Shown one piece after another: positions 17,517 through 26,275 of a DNA stretch of 64,000 nt (position 1 is its first letter; every line of letters begins with the position of its first letter). The notes beneath the pieces were generated by a model. That model worked only from the letters and a program-made list of their open reading frames with translations. It searched no databases and was not told the origin of the DNA. This DNA is from Prevotella sp. P6B1 (lineage in GTDB: Bacteria; Bacteroidota; Bacteroidia; Bacteroidales; Bacteroidaceae), in contig NZ_JNKF01000012.1 in assembly GCF_000702825.1 (NCBI RefSeq), positions 310,001 through 374,000 of the forward strand, written 5' to 3'. The translations under genes and the position numbers were made by a program.

Positions 17517-17590
17517 TTTTCGCCTGCTGCAAGCTGTTCAAGATGAACGAATATAAAGAGATTATAGATATTCTGAAAAAAAGAAAATAG
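17517..17590 (+). pseudogene. Remnant of a flippase C-terminus
   Basis: Directly after the acyltransferase stop, an open reading to TAG at 17588-17590 encodes ACCKLFKMNEYKEIIDILKK plus RK. The intact flippase (14958-16400) ends VCKVTKINEYSEILNILKRR plus KNK. The two tails align residue for residue, with about half identical and most others conservative, although the DNA has diverged. This is best explained as the 3' end of a second or older wzx gene left behind by recombination. Confidence 0.7.
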
Positions 17591-17594
17591 TATA

Positions 17595-18620
17595 ATGGCA
17601 CAAGTTCAAACTATAAGTCACTTTAAGGTGTCTGTGTGGTGCAACACTTACAACCAGGCATTCTATATCAAGGATACCATGGATGGCTTTTGCATGCAGC
17701 AGACGAGCTTTCCGTTCGTCTGTCTCATCATGGACGATGCCAGCACGGACGGGGAGCCAGAGATCATCAAACAATACCTGAACGACCACTTTGACACAGA
17801 GTGGACAAAGGAAACCGAAGACTACCACCTCACGCTGGTTCGCCATCAGGAGAACAAAAACTGCTACTTTGCGGTTTATCTGCTGAAATACAATCACTAC
17901 AGCATCAAGAAACCAAGACTGAAATATTATCGGGAATTGACAGATGAGATAGACTATGTCGCCCTATGTGAGGGTGACGACTATTGGACCGACGCGCATA
18001 AACTGCAAAAGCAGGCGGATGCCTTAGACGCCAATCCCCAGGCTACATTAGTCTATACCAACTTTCAGGCCATTGATGGTGAAGGGAATCCGATAAGCAG
18101 ACCATTTATAAAAGATTATCCTGGCCGTTCCCATTCCGGTGACAATCTGCCTACGCTGCTCCGTTACGGCAACTACATCATGGTGCTCACAAGCATGTAC
18201 CGCTATAAGGTGTGGAAATCTGAATCCTTCGCCAACTGTTCCATAAAGATGGATTTTGCCCTTACATTGAGTGCCGCCCTGATGGGCGACTTCATCTGGT
18301 TGCCGGAGCAGACGGGTTGCTACCGTATATTGGAGAGTGGAATAACAAGAACTTCGCAGCGGCGGGGAGAAAACTGGCTACACGATATCTATCGCTACTA
18401 TGCAGGATTGGTGATGAATGGGCAATGCAAGCCGTTGTCATTCGGTCAACGCATTAATCTCACGACGCTTATCCTTATAAGGGCACTGAAGAAGAAAGAC
18501 CGTCAACTAAAAAAGGATACATTGAGCGCCAGTAAGCTCGCACCTCTATTGCTGCCAGTGGCTTACATCAAGCTGAAGAGTGAAAGATTAAAGGATAGAA
18601 TCAATCGATTGAACAATTAA
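17595..18620 (+). CDS. Family 2 glycosyltransferase (GT-A)
   Basis: 341 residues. The GT2 start VSVWCNTYNQAFYIKDTMDGF is followed by CLIMDDASTDGEPEI (nucleotide-binding Asp pair) and YVALCEGDDYWTD (metal-binding acidic motif). A conserved aromatic segment WLPEQTGCYRIL and a basic tail follow. It adds one sugar of the repeat unit at the cytoplasmic face. Its ATG follows the flippase remnant by only a few bases, and its stop (TAA) shares an A with the ATG of the polymerase gene. Donor and linkage are not predictable. Confidence 0.92.
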   Translation: MAQVQTISHFKVSVWCNTYNQAFYIKDTMDGFCMQQTSFPFVCLIMDDASTDGEPEIIKQYLNDHFDTEWTKETEDYHLTLVRHQENKNCYFAVYLLKYNHYSIKKPRLKYYRELTDEIDYVALCEGDDYWTDAHKLQKQADALDANPQATLVYTNFQAIDGEGNPISRPFIKDYPGRSHSGDNLPTLLRYGNYIMVLTSMYRYKVWKSESFANCSIKMDFALTLSAALMGDFIWLPEQTGCYRILESGITRTSQRRGENWLHDIYRYYAGLVMNGQCKPLSFGQRINLTTLILIRALKKKDRQLKKDTLSASKLAPLLLPVAYIKLKSERLKDRINRLNN

Positions 18621-19972
18621 TGAAGATTGTTGCCATCATAGTCACCTTGGTGTGTTGTTGTCTGATGTTCTGCGTGAAGCGGGAATGGAAGGCGGCCATG
18701 CTCGTCATGGGTGCTATGACACTGTCGGCGGTGAGTATAAGTGGTATTCCTTTACGCAAGGCAAACCTCTTACTACAAGTGGCTTTCCTGTTATCAGAAA
18801 GGGAATATTTGCAACAGCATATCAGGTATTTGCGGCGTGTGCCTTGGCTGAGGAATCTGTTTCTTCTGGTTAGTGGATCTGCACTGTTAGCCGCATTGAC
18901 AAGCCCCTACACAGGAATAAAGGAAATGATTGAGAACAATCTTTTGTTCGGCTATTTTTCCCTCGCATATGCCTTCTGGGCTGTCAAAAATGAAAAATCA
19001 TTAAAACCCATATTGAAGGTTTCCCTGTATTGTCTGATTGTGCTGTCTTTCTTTGGTGTTCTCAATTACATGGAAAAGAGTTCAATGTTTGTCAATGCTA
19101 TGACAGAAGGCAGAACAAGTATGTATGGAGATGTTGCTATTGGTGACCGTTATACGGAAAGCAGCCGTTTCAGAGTACAGTCAATGTATAATTCTGCTTT
19201 TGATTATGGCTATATATGTGTTGCCATATTATTGCTTCATTTACATGGATGGTATCGGCACTTAGAAAGCAAAAAAACTTTTTTTCTTGCCATCGTATGT
19301 TGTTTTTTCGGAATAATAACGTGCGGATGCCGCATAGTATGGGTAGGTGCTATATTGTCAATTGCTTGCTACAATATGTGGTCATTCAAATTAGGCAGAA
19401 ATGTTATGCTCGGCATTTTTGCAGCGATTCTAATGATAATATCATATAACACCATTCCTGCGGTTGAAGAAAAAGTCAATAGTGTGACTGATGTTTTCGT
19501 TGAAGACAGTGAAACAAAAGGGAGTTCTATCTCATTGCGTATGTCGCAATATGCGTATGTTCTTATGTATGTAGAAGGACATGAATGGTTAGGATTGGGG
19601 AGTGGATATTGGGCATATTTTTTGGATAACGATCCAAGGTCAATCCGTAATCTCAATGGTGTAGAAAGTGTTATACTTGTATATTTGCTTGAACGGGGTA
19701 TCATCGGTCTGGTTATATGGGCGACTTTTTATACAATCATTTTCCTCTACTTTGGGAGAAAACGCAAAAAAAATAAGTCTTTAACCGGCTTGGGAGCGTC
19801 TATCCTTACTTTGTACCTAGTATTCTCTATTGGTACAGGAGAGTTAGGGTCTGTTTATCCAACGATGTTATTACTTGGCTTTGTCATCAAGGCTATCGAA
19901 TATCGAAGACTCAAGAAACTGTATAGGTTGCTTATAAGATTGAAACAAATAAGAAGCGTTTCACCATCATGA
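18620..19972 (+). CDS. Wzy-type polysaccharide polymerase / O-antigen ligase-like membrane protein
   Basis: 450 residues, very hydrophobic, with about ten to twelve membrane helices. A large periplasmic loop near the middle to C-terminal part carries SSISLRMSQYAYVLMYVEGHEWLGLGSGYW, a pattern found in Wzy_C/O-antigen ligase-like proteins (RxxxW/Y and G-x-G segments). It polymerises flipped repeat units in the periplasm. The A+T content rises sharply in this gene compared with the sugar transferase region. It overlaps both neighbours (TAATG at the start, ATGA at the end). Confidence 0.85.
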   Translation: MKIVAIIVTLVCCCLMFCVKREWKAAMLVMGAMTLSAVSISGIPLRKANLLLQVAFLLSEREYLQQHIRYLRRVPWLRNLFLLVSGSALLAALTSPYTGIKEMIENNLLFGYFSLAYAFWAVKNEKSLKPILKVSLYCLIVLSFFGVLNYMEKSSMFVNAMTEGRTSMYGDVAIGDRYTESSRFRVQSMYNSAFDYGYICVAILLLHLHGWYRHLESKKTFFLAIVCCFFGIITCGCRIVWVGAILSIACYNMWSFKLGRNVMLGIFAAILMIISYNTIPAVEEKVNSVTDVFVEDSETKGSSISLRMSQYAYVLMYVEGHEWLGLGSGYWAYFLDNDPRSIRNLNGVESVILVYLLERGIIGLVIWATFYTIIFLYFGRKRKKNKSLTGLGASILTLYLVFSIGTGELGSVYPTMLLLGFVIKAIEYRRLKKLYRLLIRLKQIRSVSPS

Positions 19973-20937
19973 CACACCGACTTGCCATCGTCATCCCTGC
20001 CTACAAGGCTACATTCCTGCCCGCTGCGCTTGACTCTATTGCCATGCAGACGTGCAAGGACTTCACCTTGTACGTGGGTGATGATTGCAGCCCAGAACCA
20101 ATAACTGATATCGTTGAGCAATACAGAGATAAGATAGATATAGTTTATCAGCGGTTCGACACCAATTTGGGCGGAAAAGATTTAGTTGCGCAGTGGGAAC
20201 GGTGTATTGCCATGAGCCAGGATGAGCCTTACATATGGCTATTTAGCGATGACGATGTGATGGATCCGAATTGTGTGAAGGAACTGTTCTATCAGATAGA
20301 GAATACGGACAGATCTTATGATGTTTATCATTTCAATGTGGATATAATAAACGAATGTGGAGCATTTGAAAGACGGAAACCTGATTATCCGGCAGTGCTT
20401 CCAGCATATTGCTTCTATCGGGGTAAGAGCTCGGGAAGATTTTCTGCTTTTGTCGTGGAGACTGTATTCTCGCGAAAAGTTTATGAACAATATGGGGGCT
20501 TCATGAAATATGATTTGGCATGGGGTAGCGATGTGGCTACATGGGTCGTGTTCTCTGGTAGAAAGGGAATATGCACGGTGCCTGGTGCAAGGGTGAGATG
20601 GCGACAAAGTTCACAGAATATTACACCCGATTATTCATGCCAGATTGCTGAACGTAAATTGAGGGCTGAGTTGGCATTTCTGAACTGGGCTTTTCGGTAT
20701 TTTGCAAAGGAACCTGACATCTACGCCACAAACAGGGCATTCTTTATCCTTTTGATACATCGTAACAGAAGATTTGTCAGCAAGGAAAGTATCAAGAAAG
20801 CATTTACATCTTTCTTTGCAGTGCATGGACGTAAAGGGGATTGGCCGCTGATATATTTGTTTGCCTTTCTTGTTGACGGAATCTACTACCGAATCAGGAA
20901 AAGATTTTATTGGCTGTATGGAGAATTTGAAAAGTAA
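19969..20937 (+). CDS. Family 2 glycosyltransferase (GT-A)
   Basis: 322 residues. Hallmarks are LAIVIPAYKATFLPAALDSI at the N-terminus, YVGDDCSPEPI and WLFSDDDVMDP, the Asp-rich nucleotide and metal sites of GT2 enzymes. ATW...GARVRWRQSSQNIT resembles the C-terminal acceptor region of this group. The ATGA overlap with the polymerase gene indicates coupled translation. It assembles the repeat unit in the cytoplasm, and the specific sugar is unknown. Confidence 0.92.
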   Translation: MTHRLAIVIPAYKATFLPAALDSIAMQTCKDFTLYVGDDCSPEPITDIVEQYRDKIDIVYQRFDTNLGGKDLVAQWERCIAMSQDEPYIWLFSDDDVMDPNCVKELFYQIENTDRSYDVYHFNVDIINECGAFERRKPDYPAVLPAYCFYRGKSSGRFSAFVVETVFSRKVYEQYGGFMKYDLAWGSDVATWVVFSGRKGICTVPGARVRWRQSSQNITPDYSCQIAERKLRAELAFLNWAFRYFAKEPDIYATNRAFFILLIHRNRRFVSKESIKKAFTSFFAVHGRKGDWPLIYLFAFLVDGIYYRIRKRFYWLYGEFEK

Positions 20938-20940
20938 AAG

Positions 20941-22095
20941 ATGAAGATTATATATTTTAGTACCCCTTTTTTTGCAGACTGCGATTTTCCTTTGATAGGA
21001 GAGTTGCAGCGTAAAGGCCATGATGTGAGATATTACATCACTATAGCATCTTTTAGCATGAGGTCAACACTCATTGACTTAAAAGAATTGTATCCGCATA
21101 CAGGTATTTATCCTGCGACGGAAATTTATAAGGAGTTTGATGACTTCCGTAATATTCTCGATCTTTCGCATGTATATGTCGTCAATCAAAAGCACAAGCA
21201 GAAATTTCATCCTGCCAACCTGTTATTGATGATAAGACTATTCGTGCGTTTTCTTAAGCAAAAGCCTGACATCATTCATTTAACCAAGCCGCCTTACTTG
21301 ACACAGAAATTGTTATATCTGGTAAAAAAGAAACTGGTATTGACTGTTCATGATACTTTCCAACATACAGGTTATACAAATAAAAGGGCAGAGAGGGATA
21401 GAAGAATGGCTTTCAAGAAGATTCCCAAATTGGTTTTACTCAACAATAGGCAGTCTTCATCATTTGCATCCTATTATCATATACCTAATAACCATATATT
21501 TATTAACAAATTGGGTATGTATAGTAGTATTCTGTATGTAGATCCAATACCGCTGCAGATTGACAGACCTTTCATTCTCTTTTTCGGGCAAATAGTGGAA
21601 TACAAAGGAGTTGAGTTTCTTTTGGAAGCTATGAAGATTGCACACAGCCATTATCCCGAATTAATGCTGGTGATAGCCGGTGGCGGGAAATATTATTTTG
21701 ACATTGAGTCCTACAAGAGACTGGACTATGTTAAAATCATCAATCACTATATAGGTACCAGGGAATTAGCAGGCATGCTTCGGGCTTGTGAATTTGTAGT
21801 ATGTCCTTATAAGGATGCAACGCAAAGCGGCGTTGTTCAAACAGCCTTCACTTTAGAGGTGCCGATGGTTGTTACCAATGTGGGGGCTCTTGCTGATGCC
21901 ATTCAACATAATAAGACAGGAATTGTAGTAGAGACCTGTGATGTGAATGATCTGGCTAATGGAATCATGGAATTGCATTCCGACAAGAAAAAACTGAATG
22001 CGATGAGAAATAATATCAAGGAAGAATGGATGAGGAACATGAGTTGGGAGCCTATCGCTAATGATTATCTGAAGTGTTATGAAGCCAGGATATAA
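20941..22095 (+). CDS. Family 4 glycosyltransferase (GT-B)
   Basis: 384 residues. The C-terminal Rossmann domain starts with FILFFGQIVEYKGVEFLLEAM and includes MLVIAGGGKYYF and CPYKDATQSGVVQTAFTLEVPMVVT, where the donor-binding E-x7-E motif of GT4 is expected. Q-S-G-V-V replaces the usual E-G-x-P, a known GT4 variant. The N-terminal acceptor domain has PDIIHLTKPPYLTQKLLYLV and LTVHDTFQHTGY. Only 3 bp separate it from the previous stop. Donor sugar unknown. Confidence 0.9.
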   Translation: MKIIYFSTPFFADCDFPLIGELQRKGHDVRYYITIASFSMRSTLIDLKELYPHTGIYPATEIYKEFDDFRNILDLSHVYVVNQKHKQKFHPANLLLMIRLFVRFLKQKPDIIHLTKPPYLTQKLLYLVKKKLVLTVHDTFQHTGYTNKRAERDRRMAFKKIPKLVLLNNRQSSSFASYYHIPNNHIFINKLGMYSSILYVDPIPLQIDRPFILFFGQIVEYKGVEFLLEAMKIAHSHYPELMLVIAGGGKYYFDIESYKRLDYVKIINHYIGTRELAGMLRACEFVVCPYKDATQSGVVQTAFTLEVPMVVTNVGALADAIQHNKTGIVVETCDVNDLANGIMELHSDKKKLNAMRNNIKEEWMRNMSWEPIANDYLKCYEARI

Positions 22096-22106
22096 TAGAA
22101 AGTGTT

Positions 22107-23210
22107 ATGAAAATATTACTATTGACATCTTCACTTGGAGGAGGTGGCGCTGAGAGAATTGCCATAAGTCTATGCAACAGATTTGCAGCAAATAAAAATG
22201 ACGAGATCGTTCTTGTCTCCATCCTGGACGATTCTGTTCCAGGAAATGTTCTTTACAAGAACGATTTGTCTCCTCAAGTACACCATATCAACTTGCACGG
22301 GAAAACAGGACTGGAACCAAAAGCTATTTGGAGACTATTCAGAATTATAGGAAGTGAACGCCCCGATATTGTTCATTGTCATGTTTCTGCAACATCACTG
22401 CTTTTGCCTGTTATCTTTTTTGGAGATATTCAATATTTTAATACCATTCACACATTAGCAGAGCGGCATAATGCTAATGCGGGAATCATCAAGAAGATGC
22501 TGACACATTATTTGTTCGGATGCAACAAAGTCAAGCCAATAACTATCTCCGAAACATGTCATAAGTCTTATTTTAAAACATACAGAAACCATTATGATAT
22601 ATGTGTCACAAATGGAAGTGAACCATTGAAAACCACAGAGAAATTGGAAGAGGCAAAAAAGAAGATAGACGCATTAAAGAAGAATTTAGAGACCACGGTT
22701 TTTATTCATGTAGGACGCAATCATCCGGTCAAGAACCATGGCAGACTCTTCAACGTTTTTTCCCGTCTTGAGGCTGAGGGTGTCAATTTCATTCTTATTG
22801 TATTGGGTGATGAATATGATTCATGGAATGTGACATTGAAAAACAGCAAAAACATCTTCCTGTTGGGTCCGAAAAATAATGTCGGAGACTATATGGCTCA
22901 GGCAGATTTCTTCGTGTTGTCCAGCGATTTCGAAGGGCTCCCTATGACCTTATTGGAAGCTATGTCTATGGGGGTTGTTCCCATATCGACACCTGCCGGA
23001 GGTGTAGTTGATGTCATAGAAGATGGCATAACAGGATACCTGTCTGAAAACTTTGACGATGACAGGTTTTATCGAAAGGTAAAACAGGCTATCGTGGAAA
23101 AAGGACATATTACGTCTGTGGCAATAAAGAGTTATTATGAAAATCATTATTCCATGGAAACATGTGCAAAAAGGTATTACCAGATTTATATAGACACCTG
23201 CAAAAAGTAA
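22107..23210 (+). CDS. Family 4 glycosyltransferase (GT-B)
   Basis: 367 residues. The N-terminus has the acceptor-site loop LGGGGAERIAISLCNRF. The donor domain has VFIHVGRNHPVKNHGRLFNVF, ILIVLGDEYDSW and SSDFEGLPMTLLEAMSMGVVPIST (EGLPMTLLEAM is the classic GT4 donor motif). It lies 11 bp after the previous glycosyltransferase and is AT-rich like its neighbours. It adds one sugar during repeat-unit assembly. Confidence 0.93.
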   Translation: MKILLLTSSLGGGGAERIAISLCNRFAANKNDEIVLVSILDDSVPGNVLYKNDLSPQVHHINLHGKTGLEPKAIWRLFRIIGSERPDIVHCHVSATSLLLPVIFFGDIQYFNTIHTLAERHNANAGIIKKMLTHYLFGCNKVKPITISETCHKSYFKTYRNHYDICVTNGSEPLKTTEKLEEAKKKIDALKKNLETTVFIHVGRNHPVKNHGRLFNVFSRLEAEGVNFILIVLGDEYDSWNVTLKNSKNIFLLGPKNNVGDYMAQADFFVLSSDFEGLPMTLLEAMSMGVVPISTPAGGVVDVIEDGITGYLSENFDDDRFYRKVKQAIVEKGHITSVAIKSYYENHYSMETCAKRYYQIYIDTCKK

Positions 23211-23240
23211 TAGTAACTATAAAAAAGTAGAAATATAATC

Positions 23241-23804
23241 ATGTTTATCAACAAGACTAAATTCTTACAATTTCTTATGACGGGTTGTTATATGACCCCG
23301 GAGAATTATTTGAGAAGCAAGGGCGTGGAAATAGGCGTGGGATGTAATATTTCCGCATGCCGACTTTCTGCCAAAGAAGGCTATCTGATAAAAATAGGGA
23401 ATTATTGTCGTATAGCCAGAGATACCGTCTTTTTCACTCATGGCGGGCTATATAGTTTGCGACACTTATACAATGATCCCAATGTGGATTATTTTGGAAA
23501 GATTGAAATTGGAGATTATGTTTCAATAGAAGAGGATTGTAAGATATTGCCAGGTGTGAAAATCGGAAATAATGTTATTGTCGGTGCCGGCAGTATTGTC
23601 ACCAAAAGCATCCCCGATGGCTGGATGGTGGCAGGCAATCCATGTAAACATGTGGGCTATACAGAAGATTGGTATCATAAAGTAAAAGAGATGGATTTAC
23701 AGTCTAAGAATCTGAATGATGATGAAAAGAAAAGATTCCTGCTATCCTTACCAGACGACAGATTCGTACAGAAACCCCTTATGAAACCCAAGAGTTCTAT
23801 ATAG
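23241..23804 (+). CDS. Left-handed beta-helix (hexapeptide) acyltransferase
   Basis: 187 residues with hexapeptide repeats from about residue 30 to 145. Examples are IGVGCNISACRL, IKIGNYCRIARDTVFFTHGG (the conserved His of serine/sugar acetyltransferases lies in THGG) and VKIGNNVIVGAGSIVTKSIPDGWMVAGNPCKHVG, the usual closing turn. Family role: transfer of acetyl from acetyl-CoA to a sugar hydroxyl or amino group as a trimer. It offers a second acylation activity beside the membrane acyltransferase at 16464. The 50 bp after it are AT-rich and hold no gene. Confidence 0.9.
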   Translation: MFINKTKFLQFLMTGCYMTPENYLRSKGVEIGVGCNISACRLSAKEGYLIKIGNYCRIARDTVFFTHGGLYSLRHLYNDPNVDYFGKIEIGDYVSIEEDCKILPGVKIGNNVIVGAGSIVTKSIPDGWMVAGNPCKHVGYTEDWYHKVKEMDLQSKNLNDDEKKRFLLSLPDDRFVQKPLMKPKSSI

Positions 23805-23854
23805 GAAAGGTTCAGATATATAGAGTATATTTGGATATGGATAAAGAAAAGTAG

Positions 23855-24952
23855 ATGTTTATCACCAATATAAGTAAACAAAGAGTAATACCTAAATCAA
23901 TTGCGGTATTCGTCAAGAACCTCACCAGTGGTGGTGCAGAGAAGCAGGCCGTATTGCTTTCCAAGGTCCTATCGACTGATTATGATGTTCATTTCGTTGT
24001 CTTTAATGCAGCAAAGACGCATCAGAAATACCTTGATATGATATATGAGGCACCAAAGGTTCATTTGGCTCTCTTAAACGGAGGACATTTGAGTAGGTTT
24101 CGTAAACTCCTTTCGTACATCAAGGAAAACAATATTGAATTGATTTTCTCATACCTGACGGCTGCAAATCTCTATGCTTGTCTTGCAGGTTCTATCACAG
24201 GAGCAAAAGTTATAACAGGACTGCGCAATGCAGAACTGCCGACAAGAAAGCTAATCGTTGACAGGTTCCTAACCAACCACATGTCTGCCATTACCATCGC
24301 AAATTGCTTTTCTGGAAAAAGATACTTTGTTTCTCATGGCTTCAAAGAGAAGAAAATACATGTCATACCCAATTGCTTTGACAACATTTCTCCCTTTTCT
24401 TTAAAAAACGAGAAAGATACGACATGCATTATTACAGTAGGTCGTTTCGTGGAACAGAAGGACTACATGACTGCCATCAAAACTGTATCTCTGGTATATA
24501 GAACCCACAAGGACATACGTTTCATCATCATTGGCTTCGGAAAACTTGAACAGGAAATAAGAAGGTGGGTGAAGGAAGAAGGTATTGTTGATATTACCAA
24601 TATTATCATCAACCCAGATAACATATCCAATTATCTTAGCAATGCCGATATCTATCTCTCCACCTCGCTGTTTGAAGGAACCAGCAACAGCATTATGGAA
24701 GGACTGAATGCAGACCTACCAATCATTGCCACTGATGTAGGTGATAATGCATATCTCGTAGAGGAAGGCAAGAATGGTCATCTTACGGAGAGAAAGGATG
24801 TAGATGCTCTTGCGAAAGCAATCTGTAATCTTGTATCAGACAAAGTAAAACGACAAAAATACGGCAGATACAGTAAATGTCTGTTAATTGAGAAATACTC
24901 AACAGGGACTTTCCGTGACAGGTATCTGCAAATAATCAAAGAAATCAATTAA
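23855..24952 (+). CDS. Family 4 glycosyltransferase (GT-B)
   Basis: 365 residues. NLTSGGAEKQAVLLSKVL is the acceptor loop. The donor domain begins CIITVGRFVEQKDYMTAIKTV and has FIIIGFGKLEQEI and STSLFEGTSNSIMEGLNADLPIIATDVGDNAYLV (donor-binding E-x7-E region). The start at 23855 gives a short extension before the first strand; a later start is unlikely since the first strand (SIAVFVKNL) would remain intact anyway. It is the fifth glycosyltransferase of the operon. Confidence 0.92.
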   Translation: MFITNISKQRVIPKSIAVFVKNLTSGGAEKQAVLLSKVLSTDYDVHFVVFNAAKTHQKYLDMIYEAPKVHLALLNGGHLSRFRKLLSYIKENNIELIFSYLTAANLYACLAGSITGAKVITGLRNAELPTRKLIVDRFLTNHMSAITIANCFSGKRYFVSHGFKEKKIHVIPNCFDNISPFSLKNEKDTTCIITVGRFVEQKDYMTAIKTVSLVYRTHKDIRFIIIGFGKLEQEIRRWVKEEGIVDITNIIINPDNISNYLSNADIYLSTSLFEGTSNSIMEGLNADLPIIATDVGDNAYLVEEGKNGHLTERKDVDALAKAICNLVSDKVKRQKYGRYSKCLLIEKYSTGTFRDRYLQIIKEIN

Positions 24953-24963
24953 ATCAATTAATT

Positions 24964-26082
24964 ATGAAAGTGGTAGTAACAGGCACACGTGGCATACCTA
25001 ATATAATGGGTGGGATAGAGACACACTGCGAGGAGCTGCTGCCCCGATTGGTCCAATTAGGGTATGACATTACAATCATTAGAAGGAGTAGTTATGTCAG
25101 GGAAGACAAGCCTCTCACCGAATGGGAAGGCGTGAAGATCATTGATATTGATGCCCCCAAGTCAAAGAACTTCGAAGCAATCATCCATACTTTTAGAGCT
25201 ATTAACAAGGCAAAAGCACTCGGAGCAGACCTTGTTCATATCCATGCTATCGGCCCAAACCTGTTATCACCTTACGCACGACTGTTAGGGATGAAAGTGG
25301 TGATGACACACCATGGCCCCGACTATAACCGTGACAAATGGGGAAAGGTTGCCAAAATGATGCTGAAACTTGGAGAAAGACTCGGTTGTATGTTTGCCAA
25401 TCAGGTGATAGTTATCTCCAACACCGTCAAGACGTTGATTGAAGAAAAATGCGGTAGGACGAAAAATGTCACACTTATCCCAAATGGCGTGAAACACCCC
25501 GAAACATGCTCCTATCCTGAATATTTCTGTGAACTTGGTATTGAGGAGGGCAAATACATCTTAGGCATGTGCCGCTTTGTTCCAGAAAAGAACCTGCACC
25601 ACCTCATTGATGCTTTCCTGTTACTCAAGAAATCGAAACGTATCCCCAATGACATGAGGCTTGTGCTGGCAGGTGACGCAGACTTCGAAGATGATTATTC
25701 AATGTCTCTCAAGAAGAAGGCAAAAGAGAATCATGTCGTCCTGACAGGATTCGTCAAGGACAGGAAACTTCACTCGCTACTAACCCATGCCTCGTGTTTC
25801 TGTCTGCCAAGCAGCCATGAAGGACTGCCTATTGCGCTACTTGAAGCTATGGCATACAACATTCCCGTTGTGGCAAGCGATATACCTGCTAATATGGAAA
25901 TCAGACTTGATGAAAGCCACTATTTTCCTTGTGGGGACATAGAAAAACTTGCTGACAGATTAGAGGGGATGATTTCCCGTTCACAGAAGATACACTATGA
26001 CATGAGTCTCTATGCCTGGAACATCATAGCCATACAAACTGCTGAGGTATATAATAAAAGTATGCCCCAAAATAAATCGTAA
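24964..26082 (+). CDS. Family 4 glycosyltransferase, last gene of the capsule operon
   Basis: 372 residues. The N-terminus VVVTGTRGIPNIMGGIETHCEELLPRL is characteristic of GT4 enzymes often annotated as rhamnosyl- or N-acetylglucosaminyl-type capsule transferases. DLVHIHAIGPNLLSPYARLLGMKVVMTHHGPDYNRDKWG follows. The donor domain has YILGMCRFVPEKNLHHLIDAF and PSSHEGLPIALLEAMAYNIPVVASD. It closes the run of tightly packed plus-strand genes and is followed by the hairpin at 26105-26136. Donor specificity is unknown. Confidence 0.93.
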   Translation: MKVVVTGTRGIPNIMGGIETHCEELLPRLVQLGYDITIIRRSSYVREDKPLTEWEGVKIIDIDAPKSKNFEAIIHTFRAINKAKALGADLVHIHAIGPNLLSPYARLLGMKVVMTHHGPDYNRDKWGKVAKMMLKLGERLGCMFANQVIVISNTVKTLIEEKCGRTKNVTLIPNGVKHPETCSYPEYFCELGIEEGKYILGMCRFVPEKNLHHLIDAFLLLKKSKRIPNDMRLVLAGDADFEDDYSMSLKKKAKENHVVLTGFVKDRKLHSLLTHASCFCLPSSHEGLPIALLEAMAYNIPVVASDIPANMEIRLDESHYFPCGDIEKLADRLEGMISRSQKIHYDMSLYAWNIIAIQTAEVYNKSMPQNKS

Positions 26083-26104
26083 GTTTGTGTCAGACAAAGT
26101 TAAT

Positions 26105-26136
26105 ACAAATCCCTCAGCTCAAGCTGAGGGATTTGT
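26105..26136. terminator. Strong hairpin between the capsule operon and the convergent smalltalk gene
   Basis: A perfect 15-bp inverted repeat (26105-26119 with 26122-26136) with only 2 nt between arms lies between the plus-strand operon end (26082) and the minus-strand smalltalk end (26145). Neither side has a good T-run, so termination efficiency is uncertain. The position suits a bidirectional terminator. Confidence 0.6.
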
Positions 26137-26144
26137 AATGGTAT

Positions 26145-26249
26145 TCACTGTACGCATGACTGCACGGCTATGGTTCCGAGAACTGCAGTAATCACTGTTG
26201 CGATAAATTTAAGGACTTTAGCAACATTGGTCCAGTTAACTTTTGTCAT
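26145..26249 (-). CDS. 'Smalltalk' small membrane-associated protein (34 residues)
   Basis: A 34-residue frame, MTKVNWTNVAKVLKFIATVI followed by TAVLGTIAVQSCVQ. It has a short polar start, one hydrophobic helix (about 12-29) and a Cys near the end. This matches the small Bacteroidetes proteins annotated as smalltalk, which usually lie just downstream of an HU-like gene. Here the HU-like gene is 26 bp upstream on the same strand, supporting the call. Its function is unknown. The amidase gene that often follows in this arrangement is absent. Confidence 0.75.
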   Translation of the reverse strand: MTKVNWTNVAKVLKFIATVITAVLGTIAVQSCVQ

Positions 26250-26275
26250 AATTCGTTTGATTTTTTAATGGTTAC

